From assembly GCF_001638985.1 (NCBI RefSeq), contig NW_017265159.1, positions 547,113 to 611,112 of the forward strand: a stretch of 64,000 nucleotides of DNA. The letters run 5' to 3'. A program made the position numbers and the translations under genes. The stretch is from Phycomyces blakesleeanus NRRL 1555(-). Lineage: Eukaryota; Mucoromycota; Mucoromycetes; Mucorales; Phycomycetaceae. The notes below the pieces were generated by a model, which saw only the letters and a list, made by a program, of their open reading frames with translations, was not told where the DNA came from and ran no database searches. The first letter of the stretch is position 1; each line of letters starts with the position of its first letter. Of the stretch, positions 37,801-47,012 are shown piece after piece.

Positions 37801-38033
37801 TTAATCATGTTAACAATAACCACTGGACAACAGTAAACCTTTCCCGCAATGTCTCAAGGAAATGGCCAACTATTCCTGAGTTATTCTTTTTGGGCTGTGT
37901 CAGAAACCAGATTCCCGACAACTTTGATACTTACTGGAACAAGTTCAAAGAATTTAATAAGCATGACCGCAGAAATGCCATGCTCTCTTTTCTTTCCGAT
38001 CAAGAGGAACCTATTGATCTCAGTATAAAATAA
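34869..38033 (+). pseudogene. MULE transposase with C-terminal OTU-like cysteine protease, inactivated
   Basis: The frame opens at 34869. It has an N-terminal zinc-binding DNA-binding region (C-T-R-G-G-H-C, TGCPYMIKLSY, YHNHPLD), then the MULE core: VVDATYSTNN (first Asp), VTEKCAALMNAL, CYWHMLNSV (C-x2-H motif) and SQRVESAHQTLK (third acidic residue). The second position, normally Thr-Asp, reads Thr-Glu. A TGA at 36378-36380 interrupts the same frame, which then continues through a SWIM finger (CECMNKLQYGLPCRH) to 36863. After an intron (36864-36920) and a duplicated exon/intron block, an OTU-like domain follows: TADGWCGFRVLA near 37412-37447 (catalytic Asp and Cys) and NNHWTTVNL near 37815 (catalytic His). 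A TAA at 37461-37463 breaks this too. Both stops are one C-to-T change from a sense codon (CGA, CAA). Confidence 0.8.
37010..37260 (+). repeat. Tandem duplication of an exon-intron-exon block in the MULE gene
   Basis: Two copies with a 132-bp period: about 37010-37127 and 37142-37260. Each holds the exon end CCTCTCGACCCAG, a GT...TTTTTAG intron and the next exon start TCGATGCCAC. The copies differ by roughly 20% in the intron. The 56-nt middle exon contains an in-frame TAA. Skipping it keeps the frame, because both acceptors supply the same phase. Confidence 0.8.
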
Positions 38034-38799
38034 TCTTTTTTTATTATATTTTTCTTTATACTTCATTAGCTAGACAATTTATTGTTTATTTACTCATTTA
38101 CTCTTATATTTTATTAGCTAGACGATCTTTTTTTTTTTACCTTTATAAATCTTATCAATCTGTTTCTTTGCGTCAAAATAAGCTAACTATCACTCGCGGG
38201 TTAAATGACTCTCCGCTCTGTTTTTTCATGGAAATCATTCGTGGGAAGTACTTTACCCTACAAGTTACACCTATGCCCAGCGAATTAAAAAACATAAATG
38301 TCGGATAGCGTTACACATATCGAGCCAAACTATCTTCAGATATGTTATATTATGCATTTTTATATATCTATTTCATCAATTCAAGATTCGACTCTTTAAA
38401 ACTTTGGATCCATATAATATAGAGGTATAAGAGTGTGTATTAGGTTTTAATCGAATTTAAAACCTTGATCATGAGAAAACTAACATATTAGAGAACCCAT
38501 TGTTGACTGAAAATTCTAAATTTTCACTCACTTTTATTTTACACGGCGATTTAATTTCCAATAAAAAATATAAACTTTTACTGAGGGAGGTCATTTCATC
38601 ACTAAGTCTTAAAAGATTGTGCTTGTTTTGTCACATTCAAACCTGAACATAAGATAGCCAAGAGTCATCTCTATATGTTTACTTTAGAGAATAAGTCTTG
38701 AAAAGCAAAGTTTATTAAGATGTATCTCTCTTATGTTTGTCGCAGTACTTATGTTTTCATCAACTGTTGTTGAGTTTTTTCTTTTTAACTTGATTTCAC

Positions 38800-38904
38800 T
38801 AATAGTTCTTTTTTAGCAGTCTTTGAAAATATCACATCCCAACGGGTTCTCTAATAATTCTTTTTTAGCAGTCTTGCAAAATATCACATCTCAATGGGTT
38901 CTCT
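38800..38904. repeat. 53-bp tandem duplication
   Basis: Two units, each with TTCTTTTTTAGCAGTCTT, AATATCACATC and GGGTTCTCTA, about 87% identical. The end of the unit (CAATGGGTTCTCT) recurs inverted as AGAGAACCCATTG near 38492-38504. Confidence 0.75.
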
Positions 38905-38946
38905 AGTAAGTAAAATATTGCATCAACAATTTTCTTGAACACATTA

Positions 38947-39320
38947 GAGAGGGTGTCGAGTTATGATAATTTCAAGATGACTAAAAAATAATTATTTGTA
39001 AAACCCAATCAAAGATAAGAATAAAACTCAGATACAGTTATGAATATTATAAGTTGAAAACATTGATACTAAGAAATTTAGAGGAAATAGACCTTAATAA
39101 ACTTGACTTTCCAAGGCTTATTTTCTTAAGTATAAAAAATAGGCTACTGGCTATCATACATTTTGTTTTGAAGTAAAAAATCAGGGATTACCTAACTTTT
39201 GGCTTCAAATGCTCACTAAATGGCCTCCACCATGAAATTTGCAAAACAAATATTGGAATTTAATTCGCCGCGTAAAATAAAAATTTACAAACGTTGCAAT
39301 TCAGACTCGAAGACACCCTC
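38947..39320. mobile_element. Small TA-flanked inverted-repeat element (candidate, 374 bp)
   Basis: The ends read TA-GAGAGGGTGTCGAGT on the left and, on the other strand, TA-GAGGGTGTCTTCGAGT on the right. It is flanked by TA dinucleotides as in Tc1/mariner-type insertions. The GAGAGGGTG start is shared with the element at 58377-58731. It carries no coding capacity. Confidence 0.45.
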
Positions 39321-40583
39321 TATTTATTTTATCGTCACGTTTAGGACACGACGTTTTGCCTCTCAAACACAGCGTTTACAAATTGTATATCTTGTATATA
39401 TTGCATGTAAAATATGAACCTTTTAACATAGTTGCTACTTGATTACGTTTATAAATTCCAATATATTAAACAAAAAACTACTTTGTTCATGAATCAAGTT
39501 ATTTGTCTTTTAATAAATTGATTTTACTCATACAAACTACTTTGAATAGTTAGGGACCAGATAGAATTACTGGATGCTGGGCCGCAAGTCACTTTTTATG
39601 AGACCGGTAGATCACTGTAGAAAAAAATCTATGAGTATTTGAAACAAGCTGCCTTATTTTGGAAAGAAATGGCAGATTTTTGAACACCATCTAGCACTTA
39701 CCAAGTTTAGAACATCTCTATCCTATTTTGGCTCTAGAGAAATATTTTGAAGATGAAAGTCTCGTCGTCAACCCAGGAAACCATCTTGATTTCCGAATAG
39801 AGAGAACTACTTGCTTGATTAAAGAAAAATCAACTAGAGGGTCAAACAAGCTCTATGAACTTTGTACCTTGGATCTGAGCTTATACCAGAAACAGTCATA
39901 CCTACTGATATTTTTTTTAATGCGAACTTGTGTTTTATTTCGTAAAGTATTTTTCTTTCTATTTCTTCTCACTATTACTATTGTTGACAAGTATTTCAGG
40001 CTTTACAAAGTACTAACCAATAACCTATAGCTTTTAGGCGATAACAATATTAAGCAAGAGATCTATAACAAGACCCTATAACACAAAACATTTTATCAAA
40101 GCCTTACAAGATAAGCACACATACACATATTTTATAGATAGAATGATATATAGCTATAGCTCTTTTAATGTTAAACGAAACTCCCTTTTTTATTTCTGGC
40201 CAAAGCGATATCTAGTAGTTTATAAAGGCATTGATCTTACAATTTAAATTAAACTTTTACTATACTTATTATTTAATTTAAAATTATCATAGTCTTCTTC
40301 TTTACATACTTATTCTATCATTCGTCTACTATTTTTTTAGTACCCTTTGTTAGAGGCAATGCTATAGATATGAGAAGGCTAAAGAAGAGCCTTATTTTAT
40401 TACTTTTACTATTAATAAAGTCAAAAAATAAAAATATTTTGCTATAAAACATTAAGTTTGTTGGACCAATTATAAGAAAATTTAAAGTACCTAAAAAGGT
40501 ATAAATTTACCATATTTAGAGCAATTGATTGGATTAGATGCAAAAACAATCTGAAATCCCACAAATCATATTTGCTAAAGAAT

Positions 40584-40704
40584 CTACGAGCTCGTAGGTG
40601 CATACGAGCTCGTAGAAACCTACGAGTCTGAAGTTATAATTTCTTCTATTTTCAGTAATTCTATTGGTTAAAAAATCTTCCCCGACATTTCTACGAGCTC
40701 GTAG
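40584..40704. repeat. Palindrome cluster CTACGAGCTCGTAG
   Basis: Perfect 14-bp palindromes occur at 40584-40597 and 40691-40704, with a 12-bp version at 40603-40614. After the 12-bp copy and after the second 14-bp copy there is a half-site TACGAGT and a shared downstream GAGTTATAA-like block (AAGTTATAA, GAGTTATAA). The arrangement is a roughly 90-bp tandem unit just inside the right end of the MULE, which suggests subterminal protein-binding sites. Confidence 0.7.
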
Positions 40705-40789
40705 AAATCTACGAGTACGGAGTTATAAATGCTGCCATTTACCACAGTGGATGGTAAAATCGGAGATTAAATAAACGTAGTGGTCCAGA

Positions 40790-40835
40790 AAAACGTCGTG
40801 CCCGAGTGGAAAAGTGTCTGGCCCGAATAATTAGC
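40790..40835 (-). repeat. Right terminal inverted repeat of the MULE (candidate)
   Basis: Inverted counterpart of 34502-34546. The core at 40791-40818 begins AAACGTCGTG on the plus strand. Confidence 0.6.
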
Positions 40836-41001
40836 GATTTTCAAGCAAAAAGCGAATTCAAGCTAACATACAAGTATGGTATTTCTCTGTGTAAAATATA
40901 AGTTCTGACGGAGTTTTGCATCACCTGCCTGTAGGAAACATTATCAATACAATATTAGCTGTATATCTCAATTAAGCGTCAAGTTTTGCTATTGTATAAT
41001 A

Positions 41002-41493
41002 GGGGGTTTCACCAGCTTTAAATGTTGACTGTTGGATATAGCGGTAGTTTAATTCGGAAAATGATTGGCTGTGACGAATCTTCAAAAAGTGAAAAACGAG
41101 CATCCAAGCATCTAAAAAAATAGTTCGATACTCTAGATGTCGTGACTTAGCCGAAATTTTGTAAATTTTGTACTTTATGTACGATTGATGGCGAAGTTCA
41201 TATAGAAGCAAAGTCAAAAATAAAACATAATTAATCTATATAAAAGTAGTTATCTTGATACCAAATTATAGAAGTCTAACTTACTTGTGAGGAATTTGGG
41301 CATAGGCACTATATTTATGGGTACTCTAATCAAGCGTATTGTACATATGAATTTTGACGTATATGAGAGAAAACATATCAGCCAAGGGTCATTAGGGGGT
41401 TTCACCAGTCTTTTTTCGATACTTATTATTATTGGCTGGTGCTTAAACTACCGCTATATCCAACAGTCAACATCCAAAGCTGGTGAAACCCCC
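41002..41493. mobile_element. MITE with long terminal inverted repeats and TA duplication (492 bp)
   Basis: The left end (41002-41053) and the reverse complement of the right end (41442-41493) match at about 50 of 52 bases, starting GGGGGTTTCACCAGCTTT. Both ends are flanked by TA. A third copy of the first 17 bases lies inside at 41395 in the left-end orientation, also after TA. So 41395-41493 can be read as a 99-bp internal derivative sharing the right end. No transposase is encoded. Confidence 0.85.
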
Positions 41494-42887
41494 TAATATG
41501 TAATCGTCTCTGTCAATTAATTAACCTTGTTAACAACCAAGTCGGCATTGGTCTTGAGTAAGCTGAAGGTGCAGTTAGACTCTTCTCTTGCCAAGATGTT
41601 AACATAACCCACAGTATTTCATTTCTTTTATCTATTAAAGATATCAACTCTCTTTATATATGCCTCACTCTTGGTTTTTTCCTCTCTGGCCAGAAAATAA
41701 AACGAATTAAAATATTAGCAATTGACTCTGCTACCTGCATATATTTAAAAGCAAAAGAGTATACCTAAAAACTTTGTGCTTTACGAGCAAATTTAGTATA
41801 TGTTTTATTTTTCTTAGGACAGATTTAATTTATACTACATAATCTTGAATAGCTGGTTTATTGGTGCCAATTACACCTCCTAATAAAAGGATAAATTTCG
41901 ATCTCTTCAGTAGTATTCCTTTGCTTATTACTTTCATTTTTGTTCCTATATGCTTACTATTAGTATCCAAAGCTCTTAAAAAACTCGGTTTAGAAATGCC
42001 TGTTATGCTCTACACCATACATCCCAAAAATCTTATGAAGATAACTCACATTCCCTAAAAAAAAACATCTTGATACTTTCAATTATCGGTATAATCTCAT
42101 TTCAATAGAACTTAATATGTAATTCAAAATCCCGTTCCTTAGCGTATTATGATGAGATCCAGACAATATATACATATTTTGTACTTTTTACTTATTGCTT
42201 AATACCACTTTGGAATATATTTGGGTTTTTCCGTAGTAATTTTTGGGCACCTTTTGTGCCTAATTGTACAGGAAAAAGAAAAAAATAATTTCATCTTGTG
42301 TCCTTTGAACAAAAAATGCACAGACCACTTTAGAGTAACCTACAAATCGCCGTTATAGAAACTTGTACTCCACTTTGAGAGTCATTGTTACACCGATCAA
42401 TACCGAACCTTTCCTTACTTCTTTGCTTCTTTGCCTTACTTTGCTTCACTTTGAAAAGGTTGTATTATGTGGTAATTTGATTGAATATTATTAACTGTCT
42501 ACTCTGCCTTAAAACATTTACACGAACCCAGTAAAAAGAATATATAGCTATGTCATGTTTGCTCTGACGTGGACATCTAAGACTGACAAAAGGCGCAGTC
42601 CTAAACTTTAATCGCAGATGAAAACTTTTCTGTTACATATAGACCTCCTCCAACGCGCGTCGTTTGTTTTCTCCTTGAGCAACAACAGTCCCGGTTTCAT
42701 AGTGAGGCGTCTCTTGCGACCGTTGCAGGGAGATTCTTCCATGCTACAAGCATCGGAAAGTGAAAGTTGTTACTCGCCAGCTCAGTTTATTCTGAGAAGT
42801 CGTGGGGCATGGTCTCTTCATTTTTGGAAGGACTACTGTGTACATCGCATCGCCAATGTGGAATCATGATGCTGGGGGGAGGGAGGT

Positions 42888-43172
42888 CTAACCTGTGGTG
42901 AGATGTGCTGGCTCTTCACTGCTAACCTGACTGAACTCTTTAACGGCTGACGGTGAAGCTACTGGTAGTCGAATGAGCTGGACCTTATCACCTAGTGGTA
43001 AGTTCTCTGGCAAGTTCGCACCCACATTACTCGGTGACGAGATGTGGGGCTGGATGAACGGGTGCTTTCCGTTGGTTTGCCACCATTCCAGCACCTCCTT
43101 CGCTACCAAGTCAGGTTTACGTCCTGAAGGAGATTGAGCCGCGTAATGCGGGGACAAAGAACTTGGTGTCAT
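42888..43172 (-). repeat. Dispersed repeat, copy 2 (N-terminal fragment of a mobile-element protein)
   Basis: On the minus strand an ATG at 43172 opens a 94-codon frame, MTPSSLSPHYAAQSPSGRKP then ...KEVLEWWQTNGKHPFI..., ended by TAG. Its start matches copy 1 at 453-668, with mostly conservative differences. It is GC-richer than its flanks and preceded by A/T-rich sequence. It looks like the 5' end of a decayed retroelement or transposon gene. The family is not recognised. Confidence 0.5.
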
Positions 43173-44451
43173 GCTTTTTATTCTTTTATGTAAAAGAACA
43201 TTAAGTGAAATTAATTCAAATAAAATAGTTTCTTTATGTATATATTTAAATAAATAAATAAAGTCTTTCTTAGCTATTGTCAACTTTAACAAAAAAACAC
43301 GCTTTTAACAATTATTTTTTACTTGATTGAAGAGGTTAATGTTGTAATTAGGAAGCCTCATTTATAGGAAAAAATTAATCTAGTCGAATAAACATGAAAA
43401 GAATTATAATATAATAAAGCAACATAATATGTATGCTCTTATAATTGTGTTGATTACCATGTCTAATTGTATAGGATGTTTCGTCTATAAAGTCTATAAG
43501 AAAAACTAGGAATAATTTTTGAGAATGGTAATGGCGTGAAATATATAGCTGAATCTGGCTAATCCAGATAGACATTGTAAAGAAGACGCATTGGAATGAG
43601 AGAAAGATAAAGAAGAAGAAAAGTAAAAACACGCAAAAATGCGAAAGATGATAAAAAATGAACAAAAATGTGTGTTTGAAAGAAAGACGGAAAAGGCGTA
43701 GTGAGTTGAATACACAGGTAAAGTTCTCATTGTATTTACACAGACTGTGCACAAAAAAAAGTTTAATTTGCATATCGGCTTTTTGTTTAGTTAGGCACAC
43801 AGTGCTTAAAAAATATTGTAATCTTGCCACTTCAATGTCGCCAAGTTTCTTTAAACCACAACCAAAGAAATACCCTGCTTAGCCTTAGAAGAAATCGAAA
43901 AAGATATTTTTTTTATTAATAAAGGACAAATCATTAGCCTAGATTAAGGGGGAAAGCTTCTTGTACATTTTGTTATATTCGTTTCATTTTATATTGCTTA
44001 TTGAGGCAACGAATATTTGAATTATTGAATAAAATCAATTTTCAAGAGTGCTCAACCCACTTAAAAATCTTTTGTTATTTTAAGTGAGGTATTGAATAGT
44101 ATAAAAAGTGTATTGAATAAGGGGTACGAATGCTTTTAGTAAGCTGCTTTTTATAAAGCTATCTTGATAACCTGGATGATAGACATTGAGTTAGCAAAGC
44201 AACTATAAAATATTCGGAAGCTTAAACGGTGTCCTCCTTGCAAAGTATATCACGTCCTTTATTATATAAATAGAAAAAAAAAAGACCCTCATATAAGATC
44301 ATTTTAAGCGAATATTCGACACTATTGGCTAGATATCTTTTAACCTCTTCAAATAAACATTTCTTGTTTACTTTATTGTTTTATTTAATACACTAATTCT
44401 TTTTTATTCAAAAAGGTATACATACATATACACACATATATATATATTGGT

Positions 44452-45922
44452 TTAATTTGTCTTCTTTTCGGAAACATCAAGGTTTCTTCCTCCCCATGTT
44501 GACAGCCAGACAGCACTAAATACCAAGAATCCAACAATCATACTACCCACAGAGGCATAGTAAGGGTATGCAGCAGTCAAGAAACGAGGGTATTCGTTGT
44601 GTCTAAAGGGTCTAATGGCAACTACATCTTCGGCAGACAGGTAAGTGAGACCGGCTCTTTTGTAGTTGACTCGGAAAGTGAATACACCATAGACATCAGG
44701 CAGTTGAACATGAGCCTTAAATCGTCCGTAGTGGTGTTCAGGAGCAACAGGGACTTGCTTCAGAGTGGTACGGATGTAAGGATCAAGCATAATAATTTCC
44801 AACTGAACATCATTTGCCTTGAAAGGAACCCAGTGGTCATTCTCATACTCGGAAATTTCCAAAGTGTACACCTAAAAAAGTAAATCCCATGGAATTAAGA
44901 AGGAACCAACAAAAAGGTTTTTTCTAAACGTTAATATAAAATTGAACGAATCTAGATTTTATGAACTTTTTTTTTTTGGTTTACCATATCATCCTTTACA
45001 CGGTAAAATTCAGGTTGTTCGGTGTGATTTTCTTTATGGTGGTAGTGAGAAATGACCTTAAGGACACTCTTTTCTTGGAAAGTCCATTTTGTCAATTCAG
45101 AGACAAATTCCTCATTACCAGACTTCTCAAACCTAATTTTAAGCATAAGTATATTATATGCATATATTAAAAATAATGTATTATAGACCAACATAGATTA
45201 CTACTTACTTTACAACATCACCATCCTTTTGAACCTTCTCAACAGGTGAAGAAAATAAGCTACGAAGAAGAGAAGTGTTAGATTCACTATATATACCTTT
45301 TTCTTTTTCTTTCCCCCTACGAGCCATTTCCATTTCCATTTCCTATAATCCAAATTCCCAACTTCCAACTTCAAATTACAACCCCAATTCCAATTACAAC
45401 TTACGCATCCGAGAAAATATCAAGAGAACCCACAAATGTAGCTCTGGCAGAGTTTCTAGTCTGCATAGCTCCAATAAGATCCACAGGATTCTTACTAGGC
45501 TTATTCTTACCAAACCTCTCTGCCACAAATGCAGTATCTTCTGCGCTCAGAACACGGTTGACCAAAGGTAAAGATCCAACTGTGAGGCCGACTCCACTGT
45601 AGACAATTGGTGCCGAGCTAAAGTCCTTGGGAATGATTGATTGTGGAGCAACAACCTGAGATGTGGTGATCGAGTCCTTGTCGTTGGCATTGGAATTGGT
45701 GCTGCTGGCATCAAATACACGTGTGCCCGCAGGCTCAAACTCGATGTCGAATTCACTTGCCAGCTCCCGCACGCCATTGGAAGCATCGCTTGACACACCA
45801 ACTAAGAGATTACCACCACCATTGACAAACTTTACAAGCTCGACGTTACCCAGGTTTTTGTGTTTGCTCAATGCTGATACAATGTGTTAGAAGTCTCAAT
45901 TAATACAACCACACAAAGTTTA

Positions 45923-45953
<31 letters not shown>

Positions 45954-46386
45954 TGACTTACATGCAGTGGTGGGCGCAAAATGGATAATGTGCTGATAGA
46001 GGGGTCGACCAAAGTAATAAAGACTTGTCTCTCCGTCAACTGCACTCTTGAAGTCTAGTTTAAAGTCGCGATCTTGATTGTACAATAAAAATAACATAAC
46101 AATAAATCTCGAAAATCAATACATAATTTTTAATTATTTTTTTCGCATTCAATAATAAAAGGTAATAAGGAAGTCGAGTTTTTTTTGTAAATGTTTACAT
46201 GTATATTAATGCATGTGTATGTGTATTTGTACCTTGAAGTGTTTCCCAAAGACGCGAATAAGAATCTTTTTGGGCAAGGTTATCGAGAAGAACAAGAACC
46301 TGATCTCCAGTCACCGACTTTGCCTCTGCAACCGAGCACAGGGCCGCTAATGATGAGATTACGAAGAGTGAGATGAAGCTCTTCAT
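44452..46386 (-). CDS. WBP1: Dolichyl-diphosphooligosaccharide-protein glycosyltransferase 48 kDa subunit (OST48/WBP1)
   Basis: Essential non-catalytic subunit of the ER oligosaccharyltransferase, which transfers glycans to Asn of nascent proteins. Six exons on the minus strand (46386-46233, 46072-45962, 45873-45405, 45259-45209, 45132-44985, 44871-44452) join in phase to 450 residues, the family length. Residues 1-22 are a signal peptide. Family blocks are VLVLLDNLAQKDSYSRLWETL, YYFGRPLYQHIIHFAPT, FVNGGGNLLVGVS, RNSARATFVGSLDIFSDA, KWTFQEKSVLKVISHYHH, DVQLEIIMLDPYIRTTLK, LPDVYGVFTFRVNYKR and RFLTAAYPYYAS. One C-terminal transmembrane helix (SMIVGFLVFSAVWLST) precedes a short cytosolic tail. 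A UPR-element-like octamer lies about 110 bases upstream. Confidence 0.95.
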
Positions 46387-46494
46387 TCGTAGACAGTTTG
46401 TGCTGGGAACTGATGAGTGATGAACAAAATGAAGGTTAATCGACCCTTTTGCAGGTGATTTCGGTGTCCGACGATATCCCAATGCAAGACTTTG

Positions 46495-46502
46495 CCACGT
46501 CA
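46495..46502 (-). promoter_or_regulatory. UPR element-like octamer upstream of OST48
   Basis: Read on the gene's strand the sequence is TGACGTGG, the core bound by XBP1/Hac1-type and ATF6 bZIP factors in animals. It sits about 110 bases before the start codon of an ER glycosylation gene. Control by the unfolded protein response is an inference. Confidence 0.4.
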
Positions 46503-46950
46503 CAGCAATTGTAGCCCGTCCAGTCAATCAATCAGTCAGCCAGTTAGTCAGTTAGTTAGTAATGTAATAGCCAGTCGATCAGTAGGTCAAACAACCGCTT
46601 ATTTCTTTGCTTTTTTTATAGAAAAAAATTCGATTATTTTTTAATGAAACATAAGGATTAAACAAATTAATAAGATATGTAAAGTTGATTGGCTTATGTT
46701 TTCAATAAAAAAGAGAAAAAACATGGTTAGACAGATTATTGATATTATTATTATTATTATTATATAATAGTACACTGTATTGTAGTTTATTAGTTGAATA
46801 ATATAAAGAAGTAGGTAGGGAAAGAGAGAGATTATTATCTACAGTATATAGGGACAGTATATGATGAATATGCAACGGTTGAAAAAGATAAACAAAGAAG
46901 TGGAGGTAAAGAAAGAGAAAATATGATGAAGTTGAGAGGATTAATGATAC

Positions 46951-47010
46951 GGATAGGATAGAAAAGGATAGAAGAGTATAGGATAGGATAGGATAGGATA
47001 AGATAGGATA
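46951..47010. repeat. GGATA microsatellite
   Basis: Imperfect then perfect GGATA units abutting the stop codon of the transporter gene at 47013. Confidence 0.8.
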
Positions 47011-47012
47011 AA

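Larger units (their letters stand above)
34502..40835 (+). mobile_element. Decayed Mutator-like transposon encoding a transposase-OTU protein
   Basis: A MULE coding region (34869-38033) lies between two similar sequences in inverted orientation. The left copy is at about 34502-34546. The right copy, read on the minus strand, is at about 40835-40790. They share GCTA(A)TTATTC, GGCC and, after a variable stretch, CACGACGTTT, with roughly 80-85% identity over 45 bases. I take them as terminal inverted repeats; I could not find a matching target-site duplication, so the boundaries are provisional. The right 2.7 kb is non-coding and itself contains a small inserted element (38947-39320), a tandem duplication (38800-38904) and a palindrome cluster (40584-40704). 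Confidence 0.6.
40836..44451. other. Spacer with small elements and repeat copy 2
   Basis: No intact gene seen. It contains a nested inverted-repeat element (41002-41493) and the second copy of the dispersed repeat (42888-43172). The remainder is AT-rich. The last 100 bases include the 3' UTR of the OST48 gene. Confidence 0.5.
46387..47012. other. OST48 promoter region and transporter gene 3' end
   Basis: No gene seen. It contains the UPR-like octamer (46495-46502), a CAGTCAGTTAGT-like series (46521-46560), a TTA array (46743-46763) and a GGATA array (46951-47010) that runs up to the stop of the transporter gene. Confidence 0.55.

Noticed and set aside
40972..41496. Two open frames inside the 492-bp inverted-repeat element
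   Set aside because: They span the terminal repeats, have mirror-image ends and show no transposase motif.
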